From Bacteroidota bacterium (lineage in GTDB: Bacteria; Bacteroidota; Bacteroidia; B-17B0; Aurantibacillaceae), in assembly GCA_023433205.1 (NCBI GenBank), contig JAEZDS010000120.1, positions 1 to 8,662 on the forward strand: DNA of 8,662 nucleotides, in the 5' to 3' direction. Position numbers and translations under genes: made by a program. Position 1 is the first letter of the stretch. Every line of letters begins with the position of its first letter. Under the pieces are notes generated by a model, which saw nothing but the letters and a program-made list of their open reading frames with translations, was not told the origin of the DNA and did not search any database. Shown one piece after another: positions 1 to 6,639 of this stretch.

Positions 1-1361
1 GTGATGGTCTGCAGCCACGGGCTATGACCCGTGATCTTGACTGGGGCGTAAGAGTGCCGGTAGAGGGTGCCGACGGCAAGGTGCTGTACGTTTGGTTCGA
101 CGCGCCAATTGGGTACATCTCAGCCACACGCGAGTTACTGCCCGACACCTGGGAATTGTACTGGAAAAGCAAAGAGAGCAGACTTATTCATTTTATTGGT
201 AAGGACAATATTGTTTTTCACTGCATCATTTTTCCGAGTATGCTTATGGAACATGGTGAGTTTGTGCTGCCCGATAACGTGCCTGCCAATGAATTTCTGA
301 ACCTTGAAGGTGAAAAAATAAGCACGTCGCGTAACTGGGCAGTGTGGCTGCACGAATACCTAAGCGAGTTTCCCGGCAAGCAGGATGTGCTCCGTTACAC
401 ACTTTGCGCAAACGCGCCCGAGAACAAAGACAATGATTTTACCTGGAAAGATTTTCAGGCCCGCAACAACAGCGAACTGGTAAACATATTCGGGAATTTT
501 GTGAACCGTACCCTGGTGCTTACCCACAAATACTTTAATGGCAAAGTGCCTGAGGCGGTAAATTACCAGCAAGAGGATATGGTAGCCCTTCAGATACTTG
601 CCTCGGCACCGCAACGTATTGCAGCTTCGCTTGAACAGTTCAGGTTCAGGGAGGCGGTGGCAGAGTGGATGAATGTGGCCAGAATGGGGAATAAATACCT
701 CGCCGATACAGAGCCGTGGAAAAAAATAAAGACCGATGAGACAAGGGTAAAAACCATTCTAAATGTGGCTCTGCAGATCTCATGCAACCTGGCAATACTT
801 GCTGAGCCATTTATTCCCTTTACCTCTGGCCGCCTTTTTAAGATGCTCAATATGCAGGAATTAAAATGGACCGCGGCTGCCAATACTTCCAACATGGCGT
901 CTGGCCACAAGATTAACAAAGAGGAATTATTGTTTGCCAGGATAGAGGATCCTGAAATAGAAAAACAGCTTGATAAATTAAAAGCAGCTAAAACAGAAAA
1001 TGCAGACCCGGTTATGGCAAATCCGATCAAGGCAGAAACATCATTTGATGATTTCAGCAAAATGGACATTCGCACCGCCACTATTTTAGAAGCAGAAGTT
1101 GTACCAAAAACCGACAAGCTGCTGAAGTTGCTCCTGGATACCGGCGTAGATAAACGCGTAGTTGTCAGCGGAATAGCGCAATTTTACAAGCCGGAAGACA
1201 TCATCGGGCATAAAGTTTGCTTGCTTGCTAATCTGGCTCCACGTAAAATAAAGGGCATAGAAAGTAAGGGCATGATCCTTATGGCCGAAAACCCGAACGG
1301 GGAGCTGAGTTTTGTTTCACCAATAAAAACAAGTATTGAAAATGGCTCGGTGGTTAAATAA
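1..1361 (+). CDS. metG: Methionyl-tRNA synthetase, 5'-truncated by window edge
   Basis: This cytoplasmic class I synthetase charges tRNA(Met) with methionine using ATP. The reading frame is open from base 3, so the N-terminal part with the HIGH motif and CP/zinc region lies outside the window; about 452 residues are visible, roughly two-thirds of the length usual in Bacteroidota. Visible parts, numbered from the Met at base 24, are: the catalytic-domain segment YVWFDAPIGY (22-31); the KMSKS-loop equivalent written KISTS (98-102, bases 315-329) within LEGEKISTSRNWAVW, a variant normal for this subtype; the helical anticodon-binding domain with NIFGNFVNR; and EPW, whose Trp232 matches the anticodon-reading Trp of the E. 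coli enzyme. From about residue 340 a Trbp111/EMAPII-type tRNA-binding domain begins (FSKMDIRTATI ... ANLAPRKIKGIESKGMIL). The stop is TAA at 1359-1361. The last 20 bases overlap the next gene. The identification is secure. Confidence 0.97.
   Translation, partial: DGLQPRAMTRDLDWGVRVPVEGADGKVLYVWFDAPIGYISATRELLPDTWELYWKSKESRLIHFIGKDNIVFHCIIFPSMLMEHGEFVLPDNVPANEFLNLEGEKISTSRNWAVWLHEYLSEFPGKQDVLRYTLCANAPENKDNDFTWKDFQARNNSELVNIFGNFVNRTLVLTHKYFNGKVPEAVNYQQEDMVALQILASAPQRIAASLEQFRFREAVAEWMNVARMGNKYLADTEPWKKIKTDETRVKTILNVALQISCNLAILAEPFIPFTSGRLFKMLNMQELKWTAAANTSNMASGHKINKEELLFARIEDPEIEKQLDKLKAAKTENADPVMANPIKAETSFDDFSKMDIRTATILEAEVVPKTDKLLKLLLDTGVDKRVVVSGIAQFYKPEDIIGHKVCLLANLAPRKIKGIESKGMILMAENPNGELSFVSPIKTSIENGSVVK
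1041..1358 (+). other. C-terminal tRNA-binding (Trbp111/EMAPII-like OB-fold) domain of MetRS
   Basis: The last about 105 residues of metG form the appended OB-fold that binds the tRNA elbow and promotes MetRS dimerisation in bacterial enzymes that carry it. Recognisable pieces are the entry DDFSKMDIRTATI, the central VVVSGIAQFY, and the C-terminal NLAPRKIKGIESKGM. It follows a Lys/Ala/Glu-rich linker at about residues 310-335. Confidence 0.9.
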
Positions 1362-2175
1362 AAAATACATCACATTACTGATGGTAACCAGTTTAAACGC
1401 TGCACTTTTCGCTCAAATGGTGCCTGAGGTCAGCGATGAAGACTACAAAAATCCCAAAACGCATGAGAACTTCAAAAAACGCAGAGAAGCTGTGTCTTCA
1501 TGGCAGATCAATCAGTTAAAAAATGGCGCGCTGGTGGTGCGCTTAAAAACCAACCAGACGCTGATTGACGAACTGAGAAAAAGTGGCAAGACCGAGGAAG
1601 CAGATCAGAAAGAGGCCGAACAGTATCTGATAAATCAGAATATTGTTCGCGCATTCAACAACAATTACAAATTCAGCAAGGTGTACTTTATCTTCAGTAA
1701 TTCATCTGATGCCCTGCTGAAGGGTAATACCTCGGGGATCTTTGTAGATTCAACGCTGCGGGCAAGCTCTACAATTGCAATGACAGAAGATTTTTACCTG
1801 CTTGCCGAACGCGATTATGTTTATAACTCCTCTATTGGATTTGTGCCCGAAGATTCAGCCGCCAAAGTGGTGGAGGCCGGAAACCCCACCCGTGAAATGG
1901 CAATTGTGCTCAAAAACAAATACGGCCATCAGCTAAAGGCACCTTTCCCGTATTTTATACAGGACAGGACCTTCAGTAATGCACTTACAGCAGTTCCAAC
2001 AAGGGTGAGATACAAGGACAAAGACTACATGGTAAGTATCCCTAAAACCATGACTTACGAAAAATTCGCGCCTTATGTGGAAAAGCTCGATGAAAAACTG
2101 GCAACCTATCACCGCAAGAGTCCTGCCCCTGATGAAATGAAAAACTACAGCGATCACAAACCATTTTTTTATTGA
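1342..2175 (+). CDS. Secreted/periplasmic protein of unknown function
   Basis: I do not recognise a named family. The protein is 277 residues from the ATG at 1342. That start gives a good Sec signal peptide: basic n-region (MARWLNKK), hydrophobic core ITLLMVTSLNAAL and a likely cleavage after ALFA, before Gln25. A TTG at 1336 would only add two residues, and an ATG at 1381 would lose the basic n-region, so 1342 is preferred although it overlaps metG by 20 bases. The mature part is mixed alpha/beta by eye. It has a charged helix rich in Glu/Lys (about 70-95), then conserved-looking blocks VYFIFSNSSDALLKG, FYLLAERDYVYNSSIGFVPEDS and VLKNKYGHQLKAPFPYF. There is no lipobox, transmembrane helix after the signal, or catalytic motif I can name. 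It is probably periplasmic or outer-membrane associated. The overlap suggests co-transcription with metG. A strong terminator follows the TGA at 2173-2175. Confidence 0.85.
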   Translation: MARWLNKKYITLLMVTSLNAALFAQMVPEVSDEDYKNPKTHENFKKRREAVSSWQINQLKNGALVVRLKTNQTLIDELRKSGKTEEADQKEAEQYLINQNIVRAFNNNYKFSKVYFIFSNSSDALLKGNTSGIFVDSTLRASSTIAMTEDFYLLAERDYVYNSSIGFVPEDSAAKVVEAGNPTREMAIVLKNKYGHQLKAPFPYFIQDRTFSNALTAVPTRVRYKDKDYMVSIPKTMTYEKFAPYVEKLDEKLATYHRKSPAPDEMKNYSDHKPFFY

Positions 2176-2198
2176 TCTGATCTACAAAGAATTTTAAG

Positions 2199-2220
2199 AG
2201 CGGCTTTAAGCCGCTTTTTT
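2199..2220 (+). terminator. Rho-independent terminator of the metG operon
   Basis: AGCGGCTT pairs perfectly with AAGCCGCT (a 6-bp GC-rich stem with a TTTAA loop is the realistic fold). It is followed at once by a run of six T (2215-2220) and more T-rich sequence. It lies 23 bases after the stop of the secreted-protein gene. Confidence 0.92.
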
Positions 2221-2376
2221 GTTGTTTGGATTTTGACCCCGCAGCCAAAAGGGAAGTATACACCTCTCTATGTTCCTCATGTTTCTATGTTGTTAAATAT
2301 CGTGGTACTCCACTATGGATTACAAAAAGAATTCCTCAGTCAACTCCGCATCCAAAAAAAATGATACTTTTAAACT
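2221..2376. other. Intergenic region before the charged secreted-protein gene
   Basis: These 156 bases separate the terminator from the ATG at 2377 and should hold the promoter of the small secreted-protein gene. I find no good match to the Bacteroidota promoter (TTTG, about 19 bases, TAnnTTTG). A weak hairpin is present (GTGG 2302-2305, loop TACT, CCAC 2310-2313, with partial extension outward). The open frame crossing this stretch starts at TTG and has no protein-like features. Confidence 0.5.
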
Positions 2377-2745
2377 ATGAGATTTACACTTCTAATTTTA
2401 TTCTTCTGTGCAGGCACTATACTCACCGCTCAGGAATCGAAACCAGTGCTGGTAACCAAAAAAGTTCACACCCGCACCGAAAAAGAAAAAGCTCGTGACG
2501 AAAAAAATGCCCGTAAGCGTGAAGGCAAAGCCAAGGCAGAGGCTGAAGATGCAGAAGAGCGGAAAAACATAGAGAAAGAAATTATCGAAAAGGAAAAACA
2601 AAAAAGGGAAGAGCGCGAAAAAAAAGCCGTGGAGGCCGACAAGAAAAAACGCGAGAAAGAAAAAGCAACCCGCGCTAAAAAAACCCAGAAAGCGCAGAAA
2701 AAAGGCAAAGCAAAACGAAATACTAAAAAGGCATTGCCGGGCTGA
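2377..2745 (+). CDS. Small exported Lys/Glu-rich charged-helix protein
   Basis: This is 122 residues of unknown function. Residues 1-18 are a Sec signal peptide (MRFTLLILFFCAGTILTA, likely cleavage before Gln19). By my count, 62 of the remaining 104 residues are Lys, Arg, Glu or Asp, and Ala makes up much of the rest. There is almost no Pro, Gly or aromatic residue between about 35 and 115, so a long charged alpha-helix or coiled coil is expected rather than a globular fold. Charge is segregated: the middle mixes Glu with Lys/Arg, while the last 27 residues after Glu95 have no acidic residue and about 12 basic ones. Small exported proteins of this composition occur in Bacteroidota; a polyanion-binding or envelope-spacer role is only a guess. 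Low complexity makes homology searches unreliable. The coding strand is strongly purine-rich. It converges on the MFS gene with a 26-base gap. Confidence 0.75.
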   Translation: MRFTLLILFFCAGTILTAQESKPVLVTKKVHTRTEKEKARDEKNARKREGKAKAEAEDAEERKNIEKEIIEKEKQKREEREKKAVEADKKKREKEKATRAKKTQKAQKKGKAKRNTKKALPG

Positions 2746-2757
2746 GAAGCCTTGCAG
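2734..2757. terminator. Possible bidirectional terminator between convergent genes
   Basis: An imperfect hairpin has the core GGCT-GAGA-AGCC (2740-2751, a GNRA-type loop). It extends through a G.T wobble and one mismatch to TTGC/GCAG. On the minus strand the hairpin is followed about 5 bases later by a run of five T (2724-2728, inside the 3' end of the facing gene). On the plus strand AAAAATTTTT (2762-2771) follows after 4 bases. It sits exactly where the charged-protein gene and the acs operon converge. The T tracts are offset, so this is moderate evidence. Confidence 0.45.
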
Positions 2758-2771
2758 CACTAAAAATTTTT

Positions 2772-3989
2772 CTACACAGAAATTGCTGCCTTTTCCTTTT
2801 TCTGCAAACTATAAAACCCCCAGCCTGAATAAAGCAGCAGGACGCCAAGAAATACAAACAGCACCATAAAGTTGCTGTGGTCGGCAATTAGCGAACACAC
2901 AAATGGACCCAGTGATTGGGCAATGCCCCATGAAATGGTATACAACGCCGCGTACTGCCCACGGTTGGTGTCATCAGAGCGCATTGTCCAGTATGAACTC
3001 ATAAAAGGCATTGAAACAATTTCTCCGATGGTTATCAACACTATAAATAAAAGCGTGATCAAGATCGCGCCCAGCGGCAATAGCAGGGCAAAAAATCCAA
3101 GTGCGCAAATAATAACACCCCACGAAATATAAACCAGGTTGTTTCTCCGGCCCTCGAGTTTGTAAACCAAAACCATCTCAACGGCCACAATAAGTAAACC
3201 ATTAAGTGCCATTACAAACCCAATGTAACTTTCAGTTAAAAGCAGGTTGTCGCGGAAATATTTGGGGATGGTGGTAAACAGCTGAAAAAAACAAATTGCA
3301 AATAAGGTGATATAAAAAATAAACCAGAGAAAGGTTTTGTCCTTATAGGCAGATTTTACCGGTACGCCAAGCACCTGCGCGCTAACACCTGAAAAAGTTT
3401 TACCGGGTTTAAGGGCCAGAAAAAGTACCACAGCTGCCCCCATGTTGGTAAACCCATCTACCCAGAACAAGAGGGTGTAATCGTAGGTGGCGATTAAACC
3501 GCCAATAGAAGTACCAAAGGCCCAGCCAAGATTAATTGCCAGACGATTGAGAGAATATGAACGGGTGCGGTTCACAGGTTTGCTGTAATGCGCGATAGCC
3601 GCATGGTTGGCTGGCCTGAAAGCCTCGTTAACCATACTCAGGATAAAAGAGAAAAGACAGATCAGCGGATACGAACGCATCTGACCAAGCACCAAAAACA
3701 AAGCGCCGCCGGCAAAGAGGGTGATCAGCTGCACAGAATGGAAACCAATTTTATCAGTTAATTTCCCGCCGAAATAAGCGCCCACTACAGAGCCCAACCC
3801 AAACAGTCCCATCACCACCCCGGCCTCGGAAAGGCTGCGTCCCATTGTACTGCTGGTAAGATAAAGTGTCATGAAGGGCATCACCATGGTACCGCTTCTG
3901 TTGATGAACATCACAAAAGAAAGCAGCCAGGTTTCCACCGAAAGACCAGCAAATGAAGACCGGTATAAAGTGAAGGTTCGCCGGAGCAT
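2772..3989 (-). CDS. Major facilitator superfamily transporter (DHA1-like)
   Basis: This is a 405-residue inner-membrane protein with twelve predicted helices, the usual length for the family. Approximate spans are 22-44, 56-77, 85-103, 107-124, 148-167, 172-192, then a cytoplasmic loop to about 218, and 219-241, 254-276, 286-304, 307-329, 345-367, 373-393. The loop between helices 2 and 3 carries the MFS motif A, GGKLTDKIGFHSV (74-86). The segment NEAFRPANHAAIA, followed by SLNRLAINLGWAFG, resembles drug/H+ antiporter-type members such as MdtH, so proton-driven efflux is likely; the substrate cannot be read from sequence. ATG at 3989 follows the TAA of the upstream thioredoxin-like gene with no base between, which points to translational coupling. 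The stop is TAG at 2772-2774. It is the last gene of the acs operon. Confidence 0.92.
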   Translation of the reverse strand: MLRRTFTLYRSSFAGLSVETWLLSFVMFINRSGTMVMPFMTLYLTSSTMGRSLSEAGVVMGLFGLGSVVGAYFGGKLTDKIGFHSVQLITLFAGGALFLVLGQMRSYPLICLFSFILSMVNEAFRPANHAAIAHYSKPVNRTRSYSLNRLAINLGWAFGTSIGGLIATYDYTLLFWVDGFTNMGAAVVLFLALKPGKTFSGVSAQVLGVPVKSAYKDKTFLWFIFYITLFAICFFQLFTTIPKYFRDNLLLTESYIGFVMALNGLLIVAVEMVLVYKLEGRRNNLVYISWGVIICALGFFALLLPLGAILITLLFIVLITIGEIVSMPFMSSYWTMRSDDTNRGQYAALYTISWGIAQSLGPFVCSLIADHSNFMVLFVFLGVLLLYSGWGFYSLQKKEKAAISV

Positions 3990-4589
3990 TTAAGCGATCA
4001 GATGCTCTTCTGCCAGCTTCTTTATTTCCTCCTGTATGGCGCGGGTCTGGTCGTTGTTATACCACTTCTGCACCATCAGTCCTTTTTCTTCAACAGGAAC
4101 TTTTTCTTTCATTAGTTCCTGCACCATTTTTTGTAACTCAGCCGGCCGCGGACCCCAGACAAATTTTTCTTTGAGCCCGTTTTTTTCAAGACAGATGAGT
4201 TTGGGAATTGAACGCGCGCCATTTGTAAGGTACTGTCCCATTACTTCAGGATTGTCGTCGCGCAGCAGTAGCCTAAATTCTATTTTAGGATTTAATTGCG
4301 CTAAAATATGAAGCACCGGCACTATCTGCGCAGTATCTCCACACCAGCCTTCGGTAATCACCAGCCAGATAAATGGTTTGCTGACCTTCTGCAGTGTTTC
4401 TTTCACCGCCACGTCGACCTGCATGGTTTTTTCAACCCGCTGCATGCGTTGAATGTTCAGCTTAGCGTAACTGAGCATGGTCTCGCTCTGGTCGTGGCCG
4501 GTAGTTCTTCCCTGCGCCAGCAAACTTTCAAGTAACTGTTTGTAAGTCTGGTAATCAAATGCTTTTTTTAATTGTTCTTCTGTGATCAT
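3990..4589 (-). CDS. Thioredoxin-like protein with single-cysteine WCGD motif
   Basis: This is a 199-residue predicted cytoplasmic protein without a signal peptide. A helical N-terminal part (1-65) precedes a thioredoxin fold: beta strand FIWLVITEGWCGDTAQIVPVL, with the active-site position WCGD (Cys83), a further beta strand IEFRLLLRDD, and SIPK with the expected cis-Pro (129) after an Arg-Ser. The second Cys of a CxxC motif is replaced (Cys-Gly-Asp-Thr), and the only other Cys is 133, on a strand just past the cis-Pro. This matches the thioredoxin_9-like family common in Bacillota and Bacteroidota. A dithiol redox cycle is unlikely unless Cys133 takes part. The ATG overlaps the acs stop as ATGA (4586-4589). 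An AAAGG-like ribosome site at 4596-4600 lies 6 bases upstream, within the acs 3' end. The partner substrate is unknown. Confidence 0.88.
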   Translation of the reverse strand: MITEEQLKKAFDYQTYKQLLESLLAQGRTTGHDQSETMLSYAKLNIQRMQRVEKTMQVDVAVKETLQKVSKPFIWLVITEGWCGDTAQIVPVLHILAQLNPKIEFRLLLRDDNPEVMGQYLTNGARSIPKLICLEKNGLKEKFVWGPRPAELQKMVQELMKEKVPVEEKGLMVQKWYNNDQTRAIQEEIKKLAEEHLIA

Positions 4590-6472
4590 ATTCTGCCTTT
4601 AATAATTTCATCTACTACTTCCGGATCAAGCAGGGTGGAAGTATCCCCCAGGTCTGTTACATTACCCTCTGCTATTTTGCGCAGGATCCTTCTCATGATC
4701 TTGCCGCTGCGGGTCTTAGGCAAACCGCGTACCAGTTGTATTTTATCAGGCTTTGCAATTGCTCCTATACGTGTTGCCACCAGTTCTGATATTTCGGATC
4801 TTATCTGCTGCTGATTATCACCTTCGCCGGTGTAAATACAAAAAGCGTAAATACCCTGGCCTTTTATTTCATGCGGAAACGCCACCACAGCAGTTTCTAC
4901 AATAGCATCATGATCGATAATTGCACTTTCAACTTCAGCAGTACCGATACGGTGACCACTGATATTCATTACATCATCTACCCGTCCGGTTATTCTGTAA
5001 TAACCATCGGCATCGCGTTTACACCCGTCGCCGGTAAAGTAGAGTCCCGCATAGGTTTCGAAATAGGCTTTGCGGCAACGTTCGTGATCTCCCCAGGTGG
5101 TGCGGATCATTCCCGGCCAGGGGAATCGGATACACAGATTCCCTTCCACGTTGTTGCCCTCAAGCACTTTGCCGTCGGCATCCACCAGCAGCGGCTGAAC
5201 TCCGGGAAGAGGCAAGCCCGCATACGAGGGCTTTAAAGGTGTAATGCCCGCCAGCGCTGAGATCATAATTCCGCCGGTCTCTGTCTGCCACCAGGTATCA
5301 ACAATCGGGCATCTGTTTTTACCTACGTTATCGTTGTACCAGTGCCAGGCTTCCTCGTTGATGGGTTCGCCAACACTGCCCAGTACTTTGAGACTACTGA
5401 GGCGGTAAGGTTTTACAAAGTCGGTGCCGGCGGCCTGCAGTGAACGTATGGCCGTAGGAGCGGTATAAAAAATATTTACCCTGTGTTTATCTACAATCTG
5501 CCAGAAGCGGCTGTGGTCGGGATAACTGGGGATGCCTTCAAAAAGCAAAGAGGTTGCACCGCACAGCAAAGGACCATACACTATATAAGAGTGTCCCGTT
5601 ATCCAGCCAACGTCTGCCGTACACCAGTAAAGGTCCTGCTCGTTGTACTGAAATACATTCTGAAAAGTATAAGCAGTATAAACCATATAACCCCCGCAGG
5701 TATGCACCACGCCCTTTGGTTTGCCCGTACTTCCGGAGGTATAAAGGATAAAAAGCGGATCTTCGCTCTCGCAATAAACAGGCTGACAAACGCCGGGTTG
5801 TTTAGCGCATTCAGTTTCCCAATCGAGGTCACGGCTGTTTAATGTTGTTTTATCACCTTCCCTTCGCAGGAGGAGCACTTTTTCAACAGAGGGGCAGTCT
5901 TCAAGCGCCTTGTCAACGGTTTCTTTAAGCGGCACCGTTTTGTTTCCTCTGTAACCAATATCGGCAGTGAGAACCATACGACATAAAGAGTCGTTGATAC
6001 GTTCAGTTAATGACCGTGCGCTGAAACCGCCGAACACAACTGAATGTACGGCACCAATACGGGCGCAGGCCAGCATGGCATAAACCGCCTCGGGGATCAT
6101 GGGCAGGTAGATGCAGATCCGGTCTCCTTTATTAATGCCTTGTTTTTTTAGAACATTGGCCAATTTGTTTACCTCTGAGGCCAGTCTTGCGTAATTTATT
6201 TGCTGCGATTTTTGCTTAGGGTCGTTAGGTTCAAAAATAAAGGCCGTATCGTTCCCTTTCCGGTCAAGGTGCCTGTCAATACAGTTCTCTGTAATATTTA
6301 GCTGTCCGCCTTCAAACCAGCTGATGGCCGGCTCTTTAAAATTCCAGGAAAGTGTGTTCCCGTGTTTTTTCTTCCAGGTGAAGTGCGAGGCTACTTTATC
6401 CCAGAACTTTTCAGGAGCTTTCGTGCTCTGCTCGTAAGCCTGCCGGTATTCCTCCATCGAAGTGATCCGCAT
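4586..6472 (-). CDS. acs: Acetyl-CoA synthetase (AMP-forming)
   Basis: Acs activates acetate with ATP to acetyl-AMP and then forms acetyl-CoA in the cytoplasm, feeding the TCA cycle, glyoxylate shunt or lipid synthesis. From the ATG at 6472 it is 628 residues, close to the usual ~650. Numbered from there: an N-terminal ACAS_N segment (EEYRQAYEQS...FWDKVA); the ATP-binding loop YTSGSTGKPKG (244-254); TWWQTETGG (393-401), whose second Trp closes the acyl pocket and favours acetate over longer acids; TGDG (480-483); the hinge and CoA region SGHRIGTAEVESA (505-517); and PKTRSGKIMRR with the catalytic Lys591, the residue acetylated by Pat-type enzymes in other bacteria. A TTG at 6484 would add four residues, and an ATG at 6457 would remove five; 6472 fits the family's N-terminus best. 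It is the first gene of a three-gene minus-strand operon. No promoter is obvious upstream. Confidence 0.96.
   Translation of the reverse strand: MRITSMEEYRQAYEQSTKAPEKFWDKVASHFTWKKKHGNTLSWNFKEPAISWFEGGQLNITENCIDRHLDRKGNDTAFIFEPNDPKQKSQQINYARLASEVNKLANVLKKQGINKGDRICIYLPMIPEAVYAMLACARIGAVHSVVFGGFSARSLTERINDSLCRMVLTADIGYRGNKTVPLKETVDKALEDCPSVEKVLLLRREGDKTTLNSRDLDWETECAKQPGVCQPVYCESEDPLFILYTSGSTGKPKGVVHTCGGYMVYTAYTFQNVFQYNEQDLYWCTADVGWITGHSYIVYGPLLCGATSLLFEGIPSYPDHSRFWQIVDKHRVNIFYTAPTAIRSLQAAGTDFVKPYRLSSLKVLGSVGEPINEEAWHWYNDNVGKNRCPIVDTWWQTETGGIMISALAGITPLKPSYAGLPLPGVQPLLVDADGKVLEGNNVEGNLCIRFPWPGMIRTTWGDHERCRKAYFETYAGLYFTGDGCKRDADGYYRITGRVDDVMNISGHRIGTAEVESAIIDHDAIVETAVVAFPHEIKGQGIYAFCIYTGEGDNQQQIRSEISELVATRIGAIAKPDKIQLVRGLPKTRSGKIMRRILRKIAEGNVTDLGDTSTLLDPEVVDEIIKGRI
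4596..4600 (-). promoter_or_regulatory. Shine-Dalgarno-like site for the thioredoxin-like gene
   Basis: AAAGG is read on the minus strand 6 bases before the ATG, inside the last codons of acs. It supports the ATG at 4589 as the start and is one of the few such sites in a window where most genes lack one. Confidence 0.5.
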
Positions 6473-6559
6473 AAACAATAGCAATTGGTCATGTAAAGGT
6501 AGAGGTATTTTGTGAGGCTCTGCACTGCCCGAAGGTATTTAAGGGTTATTCTCTGATTC

Positions 6560-6590
6560 TTTGTAATACGCTTTAAATTTTATAGGTTTG
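6560..6590 (+). promoter_or_regulatory. Bacteroidota-type sigma-A promoter for the VOC gene
   Basis: A -33 element TTTG (6560-6563), a 19-base spacer and a perfect -7 element TAGGTTTG (6583-6590, consensus TAnnTTTG) are present. Transcription would start near 6596 and leave an untranslated leader of about 44 bases before the ATG at 6640. This is the best promoter match I found in the window. Confidence 0.75.
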
Positions 6591-6603
6591 ATGTTACGGC
6601 TAA

Positions 6604-6618
6604 GGTCCCTGGCGGACC
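6604..6618 (+). other. GC-rich hairpin in the VOC leader
   Basis: GGTCC (6604-6608) pairs perfectly with GGACC (6614-6618) around the loop CTGGC. It would lie in the predicted 5' leader, ending 21 bases before the ATG, with no T run after it, so it is not a terminator. It could be chance or a small mRNA-stability or translation element. Confidence 0.35.
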
Positions 6619-6639
6619 GGCCCACTCAAAACAATTATC

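Noticed and set aside
2226..2498. Plus-strand 90-residue frame overlapping the start of the charged-protein gene
   Set aside because: It starts at TTG right after the terminator, has no protein-like pattern, and its end lies in the purine-rich gene in another frame.
2398..2760. Minus-strand 120-residue Phe/Leu-rich open frame resembling a membrane protein
   Set aside because: It is the antisense of the Lys/Glu-rich gene: AAA/GAA codons read backwards as TTT/TTC. It has no independent features, and the sense frame has a proper signal peptide.
2772..6472. Treating acs-thioredoxin-MFS as a new dedicated biological system
   Set aside because: All three belong to familiar families, and tight spacing alone shows co-expression, not joint function. 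It is kept only as a modest finding.
6473..6484. TTG start four codons upstream for acs
   Set aside because: It is a rare start and adds only MLLF. The ATG at 6472 gives the usual Acs N-terminus.
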